Positions 32,321 through 45,090 of a stretch of 60,000 nucleotides of DNA are shown here, in pieces. A program made the translations under genes and the position numbers. The notes under the pieces were generated by a model that saw only the letters and a list, made by a program, of their open reading frames with translations, had not been told where the DNA came from and did not search any database. The DNA comes from Cryptomeria japonica (lineage: Eukaryota; Streptophyta; Pinopsida; Cupressales; Cupressaceae), in contig NC_081415.1 of NCBI RefSeq assembly GCF_030272615.1, positions 105,105,796 to 105,165,795 on the forward strand, written 5' to 3'. Positions within the stretch are counted from its first letter, which is position 1. Each line of letters opens with the position of its first letter.

Positions 32321-32946
32321 TGAAGGATGAAAATGTGAATCAAAGAAATATGAAACAATGCAATGCAAGATCAAAATTCACACTTAGATTCATTGAGAAA
32401 AGTGTAAGATCTACATGTACAATCAAATGATTAAAAATAATGACATAGTAAAGACCTTATATTGATCCATTGTTTCTTTGATATTTTCTTGAATATTTGA
32501 TATGTTGATTGCTTTTAAATTTTTTGCATTATTACGATAACACAATGATGGAGAGATGTTTGATACTTGATAATGAATGCTTGATAGTGACTTTTCTCTT
32601 GATAATGATTGTGATCATGTATGTATGTTTGTATGAAGGATGAAAATACGAATCAAAATAAATATGAAACGATGCAATGCAAGATCCAAATTCACACTCA
32701 CATTCACTAGATAAAGCTTAAGATCTATGTATAAAATCAAAAGATAAACAATAATGTCATAGCAAAGACCTTATATTGCTCCATTGTTTCTTTGATATTA
32801 ATTTGAAGGTTTGATATGTGGATTGTTCTAAAATTTTTAGCATAATTACTATAAGACAATGATGGGGAGATGTTTGATACTTGATAATCGATGATTGATA
32901 GTGATTCTGCTCTTGATAATGATTGTGATCTTGGTAATAATGTGAT
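32321..32946 (+). repeat. 313-bp tandem duplication
   Basis: Unit 1 is 32,321-32,633 and unit 2 is 32,634-32,946. Shared phrases in the same order include GAAGGATGAAAAT, CAATGCAAGATC, TAGTAAAGACCTTATATTG / TAGCAAAGACCTTATATTG, CCATTGTTTCTTTGATATT, GAGATGTTTGATACTTGATA and CTCTTGATAATGATTGTGAT. Noticeably diverged, so not recent. Confidence 0.9.
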
Positions 32947-35490
32947 CTAGGGGAAAATGAACGAGTGAAGGGTTTTGTTTATATGCTTCCCTTAACACTT
33001 GATCAATGGTGGGGATTAATTAGAAAAATCATTGGATGATAAATTCAAGGATGGGAGCTAAAAAAGCACATGGATTGATGAGGTGGAAGAATTAAGATGG
33101 ATCAAATGCATAGAGAGAATACATAAAGTATTAATTTTATTTATTTTGGGTGTGAAAAATGAATTATTTTAGTTTTAGAAGTTAGCTAAGTAAACAAATT
33201 TTGAAAATTATTTAATTATAGTGGACTAAAAGATGAATTAAATAAATAAAATTATCTAATTAATATTGAAGGAAAATGATGAATTTAATTAATATGAAAA
33301 TAAATTGAGATAATTATTTAATTATTATAGATGAAAAGAGCAAAAATTATCTTGATTAAACAGTTAAAAATTTATCTAATTAATATGAATAGAAGAATTA
33401 ATGAGAATGTGATGATATGACAAGATGAAAATACATCAGTCATTTTTAGGTGTCTATAATATGTATGTATGTATGTATGTATAAGTAAAATATCGCATAC
33501 CTCCAATGGTACCACATTCCATGTGATTGTACCACGCATGGGCCTATTTTTATTCAGTGAATGTGCATTGGTGTTGGACTTTTATGTCTTTACCCCATCA
33601 CAACTAAGTGAGCATGGCTAAGAGTGTGGTTCAATCGTAAGGACTCTAGGCACTTGATTGTATGTAAGTCGTATTTTTAGGCTTCCATTGTAAATAATGA
33701 CTAAAGGAGATGACCTTGGACCCAACACTTGGAAGAGGTGCTCATTTTCCTCAAAGACATAATGCAAAAGGTGTTGGTGCTTAGACAAGTATTTGGATCA
33801 ATGTCTTCTATTGATGTAAGTCCTAACATAGGCTTCAAAATTAAGTATTATTAGACATAATATTCACAATCAATGTATATTGTGTATTAGGAATGAAACC
33901 ATTTTCTCCCTTGCTTCCTCTTGCCTTGATCTAATGCTAATAACATTTTTTTCCTTTTTGTTTTAAAGGCTACTTTGTTTATTCTTCTGGTGCCTTGCTT
34001 TGACATAAGAGTTTGATTTGCAAGTGTAGGTTAACCCTAGTATATGGTTCCAAATGAAGAATATGTAATATTTTATTTCATCTTGACCTTTGATTTGATC
34101 TTGAGGGAAATATGGCATACTTACCCCAATGTATTAAAGGTATAATATTGCATTAAGTGATGCTTTACATTGGTGTAACTATTACGATTTCATATGTTCA
34201 TTTTCATAGCATTGTATAGATCAATATTCTTATTATACAACACTAAAAAAAATTCTAAGAGAAAGCAAGTTCAAAATCATTCTCATGTTTGGGCATTGTA
34301 AGACTTCCATCAATGTGAAATTGATATGAACATCTTCAACACTATGAAGGCGATCTTAAGTGTTACTAAAGTGGTTGGTAGTGATGCATGCCTCAAGTTT
34401 CCAAATCCATTCATTCCAATGTAGTGACATTGATCTTTCTTTCAAACATATGAATTTTAAAATTTACTCAGACTTCTATATGGGCCTTAGTGTTGAAAGT
34501 AGTGTTAGCATGCAAGGATGTGATGACATTAGAGAATCCACTTACATTATCAACGAGTAGATATAACCACATAATGTGATGCATTAATCCTCAAGAGTAT
34601 CCTTGATGAGTTGTTGGATGAATAGAGAGGCATGGACATATTTCATTTGGAAACCAAGTACCTTACTCTTGTGTTAACATTCATTTGTGGAAGTAATAGC
34701 CATTATATTTAATGTGTTAAGAGAAGAAGAAGATTTAAGTAGCACAAAGCATACAAATTTTTAAGACCACTCCTCAAGTCACCAAGAAAAGGAAAGAAAA
34801 GGAAAGATGTTATCCAAGAGAATGAAAAGAATTATTGAATTTCTAACATTGGAAAAAATTGACATACAACATGTTGAAAAATTATCATCAACCTTGCAAA
34901 AATAATTACTAAGAATGATGGGTCATATCAAATTGAGATAAAAGATATTTTCCATGCACCTCCAATTTAATATGTAGCAAAAGGAGAGATGTCCAATGAA
35001 AAATCCCCCATGAGGGAGCATATCATAAATGTTTTCTGACCACCAATGCAAGTGGGAAATGGTGAGAAATTATTATTAAAATCTTAGATAGAGTAATTAC
35101 AACTTATTGATTTGCACTTTTACTTCATTATATAAAATAAAATTGAGTAGTTCCCTAAGAGGACCTTTGAAGCTCAAGGAAATTTCTAGTTATTCAATGA
35201 TGCTACAAAATATTTAACTAGACAACATCCTTAAAAATAAGGTATTTAAAATCTTTGTAAGATAATATTTAAATACAAACTATAGAGCTATTGAACATGA
35301 AATGTTTTTCTCCCAAACAAACAATCCTAACATAGGAAGTACATAATCATCCAACAAAATTATTCTTTAATAACTAACCTTAATCTACACTCTTATTTAC
35401 CAAAAGCTAATTACAATTATTATGTTTCTCAAATTTACTATAAACTTAAATCTAGACCTATAGCATGGTATTATAAGCATCACTAAAATT
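32947..35490. other. unassigned AT-rich stretch
   Basis: No supported gene. A (TATG)n microsatellite of about 5 units lies at about 33,459-33,481. Confidence 0.45.
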
Positions 35491-35493
35491 TAA

Positions 35494-35508
35494 CACCCCC
35501 CCCCCCCC
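35494..35508 (+). repeat. poly-C run followed by CA repeat
   Basis: About 14 C (with one T shortly after) leading into CCCACACACACA. Such runs are prone to sequencing error. Confidence 0.85.
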
Positions 35509-35509
35509 T

Positions 35510-36359
35510 CCCACACACACATTGATAATACAATCATAAATCATTATAGGCCAATAAACACAATTACAATGGTGAAAAATATACATCAAACAATTTATTT
35601 TTAGTTAAAATTGGGTATCAAACTTGAGCCTTATAGATTCATATTTGCACTCTTTTTAAGGGATTCGTCATGATCCTTTGGTTTATCTCAATATTTTCTT
35701 GGATCAAATTTTTCATCATGGAAGTGATCTCACTTTTATACTTGTAAAAATGATCTCTTAATTTTTTAAATTCAAATTTGTGGTCAACTACCTTTTCTTG
35801 TGACCATAGTGTGCTAACTTAACATATGCAAGTATTTTTTAACCATTTGTGTTGTATTTAAAAGGTTTAAATTATTTATTATAGATATCTATCTCATCTC
35901 ATCCATCTAATCACTTCATTTAAAGAAATAAACTCGGTTTATGTTAGATATCTAATATCTCATCTCATCCAATCTAATCCTTTGAGAGGTATCATTCACC
36001 ACTTCCATATACTATTATGAACATTTATTGGAAAATATGTATTACAAGCATCTAAGGGATTTTGTATGTTTGGTAGTATTGTCATCAATCTTTTATCAAA
36101 CTATTTTGTTGGTATCCTTAAATAGTTCAACACAAAGAAAACAATTATTCATGTCAATTGCAAAACAACAAAAACCAAGAACCAATTTTTATGAAAGCAA
36201 ATTGAGAACATCAAAACACCCTGAAAGTGAGAATTTAAAAGTTAGTAAAAAACAAATCCACTAGTCTAATTGAATCTATAAGCTAGAGAAACTCCATACT
36301 TGTAAAATCAATTCTTTAATTACAAAAAAAGATTTAGATTTAAAAAGATTACTTTTACT
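35510..36359. other. unassigned AT-rich stretch with a minor duplication
   Basis: TATCTCATCTCATCCA(T)CTAATC(C/A) occurs at about 35,888 and 35,957. No supported gene; the small open frame at 36,028-36,264 has no recognised motif. Confidence 0.4.
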
Positions 36360-37560
36360 AATTCTAAAACATTTATATAATCTTAATTGACAATTTTACT
36401 TAATTATCAAATCACTTTTTATCATTATTACATCATTTTTTAATGAAATATATTTACTATTTTATTATTTTAAAACGTCTAAATATTTTCAAAAATTATA
36501 AAATATTTGAATATAAATTTCTTTCAATTTATTTTGATTGAATATAATTTCTAAACACTTATTTATTTGCCTAGTATTTCCTCTCATTCAGGTGGAGGGA
36601 TATTTATTATTCCTTTTTATTTTTTTAAATGCATCAAATTTAAATTCATCTAAACGATAGTCTTATTTCTTATAAACATCTTATGAAGAGTTTTCACCTT
36701 TCAAATATGTAATGTGTATATAAGGTAAGAAAATACAAGTATTTCTAAGATTCTTAGTCATTAAAATTATATATGTAACTATTATGAGTATTGATCTAAT
36801 ACAATTCGAGGAAATACACAATGTTAGAATATTCTTTCATTTTTAAATACATAAATATTCATTAATTTCAAGGAAATACACATAATTGAAATATTCATTA
36901 ATTCTAAAATAAGAGAATAATCATGATTAATAGACAAAACATACATTAATTATAAATTATTCATACAAATTTCAGTAACATTTATATAAAATTAACAAAT
37001 CACTTTCAATTTTTATTATAATTTTTTAACTAAAAATATTTATTAATATATTATTTTAAAATATTTAATAAAATTTAAAATAACAAACTATTTAATATAA
37101 TTATCAGCCCTAGCAAATCTATTTAATTTAATAAACAGTATACACACTCATATTATTTATTTAATTATTTAATCTAAATTTTATTCTTCCTCACATTTAG
37201 GTAGAGGGTTATTTATTTTTCCTTGGACAATATGGTAAACAAAGCAAATACTTTATATTGTTCGAATTGCATAATAGAACAAGGGAACACAACACCAATT
37301 AGCATTCAAAAATATATTTTAAAAAGTTAAAATGAAAAACCTAAGTTGACTTTAATTTAATTTCAAACTTTAAAACAATAACCATTAAAAATTCATCAAA
37401 GGATTAATTTAATCCTATTAAGCATCTCATGAATATTGTGTGTTGGAATAGTTTTGACCATCCATATATACAATGTGTATATAATGTAAAGAAATGTAAG
37501 TCCTTCTAAGATGCCTAGTCAAGAAGCATGACATGTGTAAGTCATGAGTATTGAAATAAT
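36360..37560 (+). repeat. diverged tandem duplication of an AT-rich block
   Basis: Phrases recur in order: ATCACTTTTTATCATTATTA / ATCACTTTCAATTTTTATTA (36,411 and 36,999), AGGTGGAGGGATATTTATT / AGGTAGAGGGTTATTTATT (36,590 and 37,199), and TATATAAGGTAAGAAAATAC / TATATAATGTAAAGAAATG (36,717 and 37,477). The offset grows from about 588 to about 760 because of an insertion near 37,230-37,400. Confidence 0.7.
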
Positions 37561-38997
37561 ACATTGCAAAAAAATATACATATTCTAAGTATACAATTAT
37601 CATTTAAAATGGTTCAAATTATTTATAATTAGTATGTGTGAATTATATAAGTTAAAAATTCAATATTATATGTGTGCATTGTAGAAAGTATATAATAATA
37701 ATATGGTGTGAAGGGTATATAAGATAGAGTTCTTGTTGAATATTAAACAAAATATTATATAGAATATGTTGTAAGAAATATTTAAATGTGTTTATGGGTA
37801 ATATAAATTTAATAAATTATAAGATTTTTAAAGTAAAATAGATAGATATAGATAAAAATTATAAATTATAAATATGTTCATATAACAACTAAAATTTCTA
37901 ATAATTCATTCATAGCCAAACTATAATATAATGCCTAATAAATAAATTACTAATTCATCTCTTAATTTTTTTTATTAAATCATCAAAATATTTATATTTA
38001 AATATGATTATAAATAACACTAATTTATCCTTATAGAGGTATGTTGGTTCCTCATTTTTTTAATTTTATTTTTTAATTTCAACAACTACCTTCTTCTAAT
38101 TTTATATTGAAATGACAATGATGACGGAAGCAATCCCAAAAAATCTTTTAGATTTTATACGGAATGATAGTGATAGTGGGAACATATCTTAACAAACTCA
38201 ACAACCTCCATAAATTATGTATTACAAGTAAAGTATGGTTGTCCATGCGGTCATTCTTCTATCCTCCATTCCAGGACTTCATTTATCTTATGTTCTTTCA
38301 TTTCATTACTTTTTACTTACACGTCACGTTTTTGTTTATTACACTTCACGTTTTTGTTTACTTTCTTTGAAAGAGATGACTTTTTAAAAAAGTTTGTGCT
38401 TTTCTTACCGTTTTCCTTTTGAGAAACTCTACTGCTTACTAGCTCTTCACGTTTGGTGATTTTAGATTACTTTTTAGTTTTATGTGTTGTTAAACAGTTT
38501 AGGTTTACTAGGGAAGGAGATTTTAAAAAAATGATTATTTATTTATTAAAAAAAATTAGATTATATAGATTTTTTTTTTTTGTTTTATATAGGAGAAGAG
38601 CACTAGTAGCACGTGCGTATGTTAGATTAAATAATTGTGAACTCCTTGTGCGCCATTACTATCCAAAAGCCAAAACAATAGCTATAAGCAGTTGAGTCGC
38701 ATACAAAGACAACAACAAAAAAATTGTCGAAATTTGATGCTACAACAGCTACAGGTACACTTCTCCTAGTGGATTATAATATTGTGAAGAAGTACATATT
38801 CAAATTAGAAGTTATATATGGTTAAGTTGTTCTGGGTAGAGGGTCTAGTATGTCAAATTAGTTAGAGGTTGAACATGGTCTAATTGTATCTTGACTTTGT
38901 TGAACAACCTTCATGAATGGTGTAATCAACCAACATGACATCACCTTTAGTAAGTAAACTACACAAAATTATTTTAAAACTTATCAATCAACGTGCT
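37561..38997. other. AT-rich unassigned stretch
   Basis: Very A/T-rich to about 38,150, then mixed. No supported gene. Confidence 0.45.
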
Positions 38998-39240
38998 TGG
39001 ACTGTTGTTCGTCGACGGAGGAAATATCGTTCTTCCCCCTCTCCCTAAACTCTTCCCCGAGTTGTGGGTGATTTTTCTACGCACCTTTGATGTGGCTACT
39101 AGTTGTTCTACTAGTGTGTTGTAAGTGGTCTGTTTTGGCCTTTCCTGTCAAAAGTTTGCTCTTGACCACTTGTTTGCAGCCTTTTTGGCCTGTCTTTGTA
39201 TACGGTTAACACCTTTGTTTTGTTGCTTTTAATATAAAAA
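38998..39240 (+). mobile_element. 5'-truncated retroposon, 3' tail of the DUF4283 element
   Basis: Matches the reverse complement of about 41,775-42,030: TTGGACTGTTGTTCGTCG, ACTCTTCCCCGAGTTGTGGG, TACTAGTTGTTCTACTAGTG, GTGTTGTAAGTGG, TTTTTGGCCTG and CTTTGTTTTGTTGCTTTTAA all have counterparts. Similarity starts abruptly near 38,998, within the coding part of the longer copy, and ends in a short A/T tail. This is the pattern left by 5'-truncated target-primed reverse transcription. Confidence 0.75.
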
Positions 39241-39304
39241 ATAATTAAAAGAGAGATTTTATTTTAAAAATTTAATAAATATTTTTAATTCCAAATTAAA
39301 GGTA

Positions 39305-39647
39305 TGTTAAAGTTTCTTTGTGATTATCCTTTCTATAACAACTTAGATAAAATATAAAATACTAGAAAATAAATAATAAAATTGAAACACGTGAATAATA
39401 GACTTTCATTACAAATAACACAGACCTCTCTAAGGGCATAGCCTCTTTGAGAAGTGCTCAATACAATATAATTTCATGGGTATTCAAACAATAGCCTACA
39501 ACCTATACTTGTACTAATTATATTTAAGTTAACTAATATTTTCCAAGCATATGCGATTATTCAAAATAGCTTAAGGGACGACTTACAAATCATCTGCATC
39601 CAAAGTATTTACTACAATAAAGGAGTTAAGACTAAAGGGTACTAACA
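39305..39647 (-). mobile_element. 3' LTR of a chromovirus relic (343 bp)
   Basis: TGTTAAAG...ACTAACA ends (TGTTA/TAACA). On the minus strand it begins TGTTAGTACCC immediately after a polypurine tract. Internally AT-rich with a TATA-like tract. Confidence 0.7.
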
Positions 39648-39662
39648 TCCCCTCCCACTTGA
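39648..39662 (-). other. polypurine tract of the chromovirus relic
   Basis: On the minus strand TTTGAGGACAAATC, then TTTTCAAGTGGGAGGGGA, directly before the LTR start TGTTAG. This is the classic gypsy 3' junction. Confidence 0.8.
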
Positions 39663-39680
39663 AAAGATTTGTCCTCAAAG

Positions 39681-40120
39681 CTAAGGGGAAGGAATTGAAT
39701 ATACTTGGTGAAGTGGTTCCCAAGTAGTATATTTAAGGTGTGTTTCATGCCACTCTATCAAGACCTTAGTGAGTACATGGTTGTAAAGTTGGTGTAAGCA
39801 CATCTCTAAGACTAGTATTGATTGGAAAAAAATGGAACATTTAGCATCAAACTTTGAAATAATAGTTTGAGTAGTGACTTGTCGACCAAGAACATTCTTG
39901 AAATGAGAAACATGAAACACAAGATGAACACAAGAAGAAGATGGGAGTTTTTTATTTGTAATAAATAGGGCCAATTTGTTAAATAAGTTCATAGTGATCC
40001 ACATGAGTGTAGAATACTATTTGTAGAATGTCTGCTTTGTTGAGAGGAATCTAGTGAACATCAAAGCAAATATCAAATTTGGAGAAAAATTAGACACTAT
40101 GAAGCACATCAAGTAACTCA
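39681..40120 (-). pseudogene. Ty3/gypsy chromovirus relic: RT fragment fused to integrase C-terminus and chromodomain
   Basis: Minus strand. About 40,090-39,990 reads IPLNKADI and YTHVDHYEL, from the RT region that normally carries DLRSGYHQ and ends HYEF. It then jumps without gap to QIGPIYYK and, after a frame change, KLPSSSCVHLVFHVSHF, the C-terminal part of chromovirus integrase. VLTKVLIEWHETHLKYTTWE, a chromodomain, follows. The intervening RT end, RNase H and integrase core, well over 1 kb, are deleted. The longest open stretch is 39,681-40,004. It lies directly upstream (minus strand) of the PPT and LTR at 39,305-39,662. Inactive. Confidence 0.85.
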
Positions 40121-41774
40121 TAAATCATTCAAATAGGGAACTATGTCCTTGATAGTGATTTTATTCAATGAAATGTTTCCAAAACCCATCCTTTAAATGT
40201 GAATGAGAAAAATCAATATAGAGTATGAGCTAGTGTTGGGATGAGTGATCTTGACCTTTATGAGTTCCAATACTAACCTCCCATTTCTTGGTTTTGAAAT
40301 GAATGAATACCTTGGAATGTATTGAAATGGAGTCCTAGCCTAGAGACATAAACTAAGATTCACATCAATATTATTCATTTGAGGAAATGGCCACCAGGAT
40401 CCAACTTCAACCCCAAAGGAGAGTTGAATGTAGTGTATGAACATTCCTCTTTTTTATTTGATATGATTTGATGTGAATTTGTAACGACTACACAAAATAA
40501 TGCAAAATTGACAAAATTCAACATAAATAGAAAGATACAAAACAATAAAGCAAAATATAAGCTCAGATCTAGGAATGAGATGCTAAGAGGATCTTGTCAT
40601 TGAAATTTGGAGCTCAAAATGATAGACTATGGGGATAAGAACCCTAGTCCAATTGGTGCCTTCATCATCTGAGGCTTTAGATTCTGGATTAGGATGCTTT
40701 GTAGATCATTCCCTCCAAATTTTAGCAAAAAGTGTCAAACTATGCAACTATCTATATTAGTCCTACAATTTTCAACAGTTTGAAGTCTGAAACTATGTGT
40801 CTCAATCTTCTTTGTGCAATTATGCAACTCTCCATTGTCAAATCTTCAACCTACACATAGAAAAGAGGGAAAATGATTATGTTGTTTAGGGGCTTGCCTA
40901 AGTCAAACCCTATGTTGGTGTTTCCACCACCACTACAACTATGATGATGAAAAAGAGACCTTACCCTTGGTAGGGAAGAGGCTAAATTTGAATTGAAATG
41001 ATATTACCTTAGGATTGATAATGGTGGTGATGCAATGCTCTTTAGACAAGTCATCCAAGTGTACTTTAAGATGAGTTGTAGCTTGATGCCCCTTGTACTT
41101 AGATATGATCTTGAATGAAGGAATTGAATTAGAATGATAGCTTGTAAATTATTAAATTATGAATGATAAATAATTGCCTTCTATAGGGTTCTCAAGGTAT
41201 TTTCACATTTAGGCTGACTTTGAATAGTCATCTCAAAATATTGAGATTGGATCACAAATGGTAGTAATTGACACTCACAAATGTTTAAATTTAGGCTCCT
41301 TTTGGAGGGACTAAGGCACTAGGTGTCTTAGTCCACTAGGACTAGGGCACTAGGCACCATAGTCTAGCTAGAAAGGGACAAAAGAAAGGTGGTTGTTGAG
41401 TGCACATGCCTAGGATATAGGATCAAGTCACCTCATTAGCATATGTTGATAATTTGGTTGTGATAAGGCCAAAATAGGATCAAAATGACCTAGAAGGAGG
41501 CACGCTAAAGCAAGGGCCCAAATGACACAACATTCAATCACCATTTTAGTAGGAGTATGGACTTATGCTCATACTTATGGTAAAGTAGAGATGAAGAGAT
41601 AGAGCAACTAAGAGCAAGACAAACTAGCAATAAGATGACACTAAGTTTGAGGGATGATCAAGCCCCCATGCTTAGGATTATCAATCCATGCAAAAACCTT
41701 CAAATATACACAAAAAAAATAACCTTAGTATTAGATAAAACAAAAAGTTCTCAACCACTAATATCATTCTTGAA
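40121..41774. other. unassigned stretch
   Basis: No legible protein beyond the RT fragment. About 41,280-41,360 repeats CACTAGG phrases (AAGGCACTAGGTGTCTTAGT / AGGGCACTAGGCACCATAGT). Confidence 0.4.
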
Positions 41775-43310
41775 ATGTTTTTGATTAAAAAAACAACAAA
41801 ACAAGGGTGTTGACGCTATACAAAGGCAAGCCAAGAAGGCTACATACAACTGGTCAAGAACAAATCTATGACAACAAAGGCAAAAACAACCCATTTACAA
41901 CACACTAGCAGAGAAACTAGTAACCCACATCAAGGGTGGGTAGAAGTTCCACCCACAACTCAAGAAAGAGTTTGGGAAGAAGAGGAAGAATGATCTTTCC
42001 TCCTATGATGAATAACAATCCACACAACACTATCATTTGGAACACCAACACAAGGGGGGGACTCCCCTTGGTGGGACAACCAACAACAGGAGTAGGATGT
42101 TGACCAGGCAAAAAATCCACCACTAAAGGCTAGAGAAAAATAGGAGAAACATGTAGAAGGAGTTTCCAAGGCGCCTATAGAGGCCACCCCAGTAGCAGAA
42201 GGATCATCCTGTCAAGAATCATCACCATCTTGTGAAGAGTAATCAAAGGAAGAATAAGAAGCCAAGATAGTTAGGTGGTCACCATGAGCGTCCTTCCACA
42301 AAGTGGCAATGCCTTTATGGAATGGAAGAGAACAATTTGTGGCCAAGTTGCTAGTAGAGAAGCAAAGAAGACAATGGAACGAGAGGCCCTCATCAATTAG
42401 CGACTTTATCCATGGCCTATCCCCAACCATAAGAACCACATCTCCAGGAAGAGATATGGAGATGTTAATATTTATTACAATGTGTGTGAATGTAGAAAGA
42501 ACCGTTGAGGAAGTAATAGCATCAACCTTAAAGAAGTGATTGATATAGTTGACAATAGCCTCAAAACCCACATACTCCCAAAAATGAAGGGGAAGGTTGG
42601 GAAGACAAACCCATAGTGGATACAAACTAAGTGGTATAGTAATATGAGGGTTGAAGGAGGTTGTCCATGGTTTGGCTTAGAGAGGATGAGCACCTCAAGC
42701 CCACAACTTTCTCAAAACCAAATCATGGTCAACAAAGGAAACAAAAGATGCAACAACAAAAACCTTTAGCACAAGGGAAAATCTCAATATTACCAATAAG
42801 TAAAGGTTTCCAAGAATCAACCACCCATTTATGAATATACATAAGAGAAGGCCAAAACCCAGCAAATCTACACACCAACCCACAATGTTGGTAGAAATCC
42901 ACATTTTACACCACATCTTGGCTACAAACTACCATAGGGGATGTCTTCACACAAGCAAGATGACGAGGTTTCCCCTTAGGAGGGAGGACAAAAACAAATC
43001 TAGAAACACAAGAAAATCTTCATCCATCAGTAGTAGAAGAAGGCCCTGGAGGAGGGACCTCGACAATAGAGGGCAAAACACCCTCACAAGTAGCAGGAGC
43101 CAAAGATGAACTAGGTGCATAGACTCTAGCACAACCAGGGAACACCAAGTAACCTAAGGAAGACACTTTTGGATGGGCTAGATAAAACCCAGGTCTTGAT
43201 GATTAGGCTGAGGTAGAACCCACAATCACAACATGAGTAGGAGCTAAAGCAGTTGAAGGTAATACTGTCATTGGAGGAGCAGGAGTGAACATTTTAAAAA
43301 ATTCCATACT
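41775..43310 (-). pseudogene. DUF4283 protein of a non-LTR-type retroposon
   Basis: Minus strand. The open frame 42,212-42,625 gives LPNLPLHFWEYVGFEAIVN, GDVVLMVGDRPWIKSLIDEG and LSFHCLLCFSTSNLATNC, matching the DUF4283 / zinc-knuckle proteins related to plant LINE ORF1. The upstream part (42,916-42,700) continues with WPSLMYIHKWVVDSWKPL, FCFVDHDLVLRK-like strings in shifting frames. The downstream frame 41,917-42,123 ends near the 3' region shared with 38,998-39,240. Frameshifts split it into at least three pieces. No endonuclease or reverse transcriptase is seen between the ORF and the 3' tail, so this is either a single-ORF non-autonomous element or one that lost ORF2. Confidence 0.75.
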
Positions 43311-43431
43311 GTCCAAATTAAAAAATGATGAAGATAACATTCCTGAAATGTTATTGCAAGAGCACAAGTGGACTTATAGAAAGAACAAGAGCATACACCA
43401 ATTGATGAGAGAAGGAATTAATTTCACTAGC

Positions 43432-43705
43432 CAATAATGTGTGTCATGTTGGGTGATTCATGTAGTACAACAAGATGATCACATGATAAAGCCACACTAT
43501 ACTAGGTAATCAACGTCTAAGAAAGCATACACAACAATGATCACACTAGCAAGTGATGTTATACTAGTTGACCAACACTTAAAGAAGTGTATGATAGTTA
43601 TGATCATGCTAACAAGTTATGTTATGTTAGATGACTAATGCCTAAGAAAGCATAAACAACAATAATTACCCTAGAAAGATACACTATACTAGGTGACCAA
43701 AATGT
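43432..43705 (+). repeat. 63-bp tandem repeat, about 4 units
   Basis: (A/G)TTATACTAG(G/T)TGACCAA-type unit starts lie at about 43,495, 43,558, 43,620 and 43,683, with shared CTAAGAAAGCATA(C/A)ACAACAA and TGATCA phrases. Confidence 0.8.
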
Positions 43706-45090
43706 TAAATGCCATTGAATTCACTGGAGATAGATTAACCAAGCCTCAAGGAGTGCTATGAAACGCAACATAGTTCCGCTTGAGGGTACAAAAATGAATA
43801 GTTATGAGAAATGAGGAGGCCTCATATGCCCTTCTTAATATCTCGACATATAGTCATGTTGATATCTTAAGGAAGATAGAGATCCACATCAAGGATAAAA
43901 CACCTTTAACACCAAGGAGATAGCCTTAACAAAAATACATGTGTTACAAGATAGGAATAAAATCCTTATAAAGGATGCAATTCTTTAAGCAAGGAAGAGA
44001 TATTTGTAAAGGAGATGTCTTGCAACAAGTGAAAAGGGATTCTTATGGCTATCAAACGGGTAGGAAAATATCTTTGTCTAAAGATAGCTACCTTCGTAAA
44101 GAAAGGATATCTTCAAGTAGAGATGACATCTTCAACACTAAGAAAGGGGAAGGAGATCAAGAATGCACACCACTCCAAAAATATCAAGTGTACTTATGCA
44201 TGATCATAATAGCTGAAACATAACATAATCACCCAATGGGATCAAATATCACATATATAACTTTATTGCATTCAATTGATCTAATTCACATTGTCGTTTA
44301 ATTTCAACATCAATATTAATATCTTAAAACATTGTAAGTTCATAATTACATTAAATCCATATTTAAACAATATCTTGCATTTCATTAAACTAAAGCATAA
44401 TAAAATCAAGTATAGCACCATCTTACATTAATCAAACAAAATATCATCACCACAAAATATATCATCCTCACAAGGAACCTATTCTAGACACACATCTCAA
44501 TGAAATAAAGATGTGTTGAAAGATCATCATCTCTAACATGTGGGTGATCCATACACATAATAAGTCATAAGGGTACCATATACACATTGAAGTAGAACAT
44601 AGAATAATCACTCAGGAGCAAAACACAACCACAATCTATGCATCCCTAGATACATAGTCAAACTAGTGCCAAAATTGTCACATCTATAAGCTACAAATGG
44701 GAAGGGCATTACACAAGAACTACTTCCATCACGAAGATATAATGTACTGTCCCTACTTGACTTGGATTTTATCTCATGCATGTTAGACTTATCTAGACTC
44801 TTTATGGTGTTTGGATTATGATTATATATATGTTTCAATTACTCGTTATGATGCTAGACATTATTAGACATATACTATTTTGATGATTTATATGGATGAT
44901 GACACTATCATTAATGATCATGTGATTTGATGGATATATATGTGTTGGATGGATCATATATGCTTGATGGATTCTATATGCATTACTATGTTGATGGATT
45001 ATTGATAGTTTACATCTATCATGGATTTGATGCTATTATGATTACACTAACCCTAGTTCATGATTACATATGATGAGTTGATTAAGCAAC
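43706..45090. other. unassigned stretch
   Basis: No supported gene. The open frame 43,975-44,223 (82 aa) has repeated AAGGA(G/T)AT-like codons and no recognised motif. TGGAT(G)GAT(C/T)... phrases around 44,880-45,010 are weakly repetitive. Confidence 0.4.
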
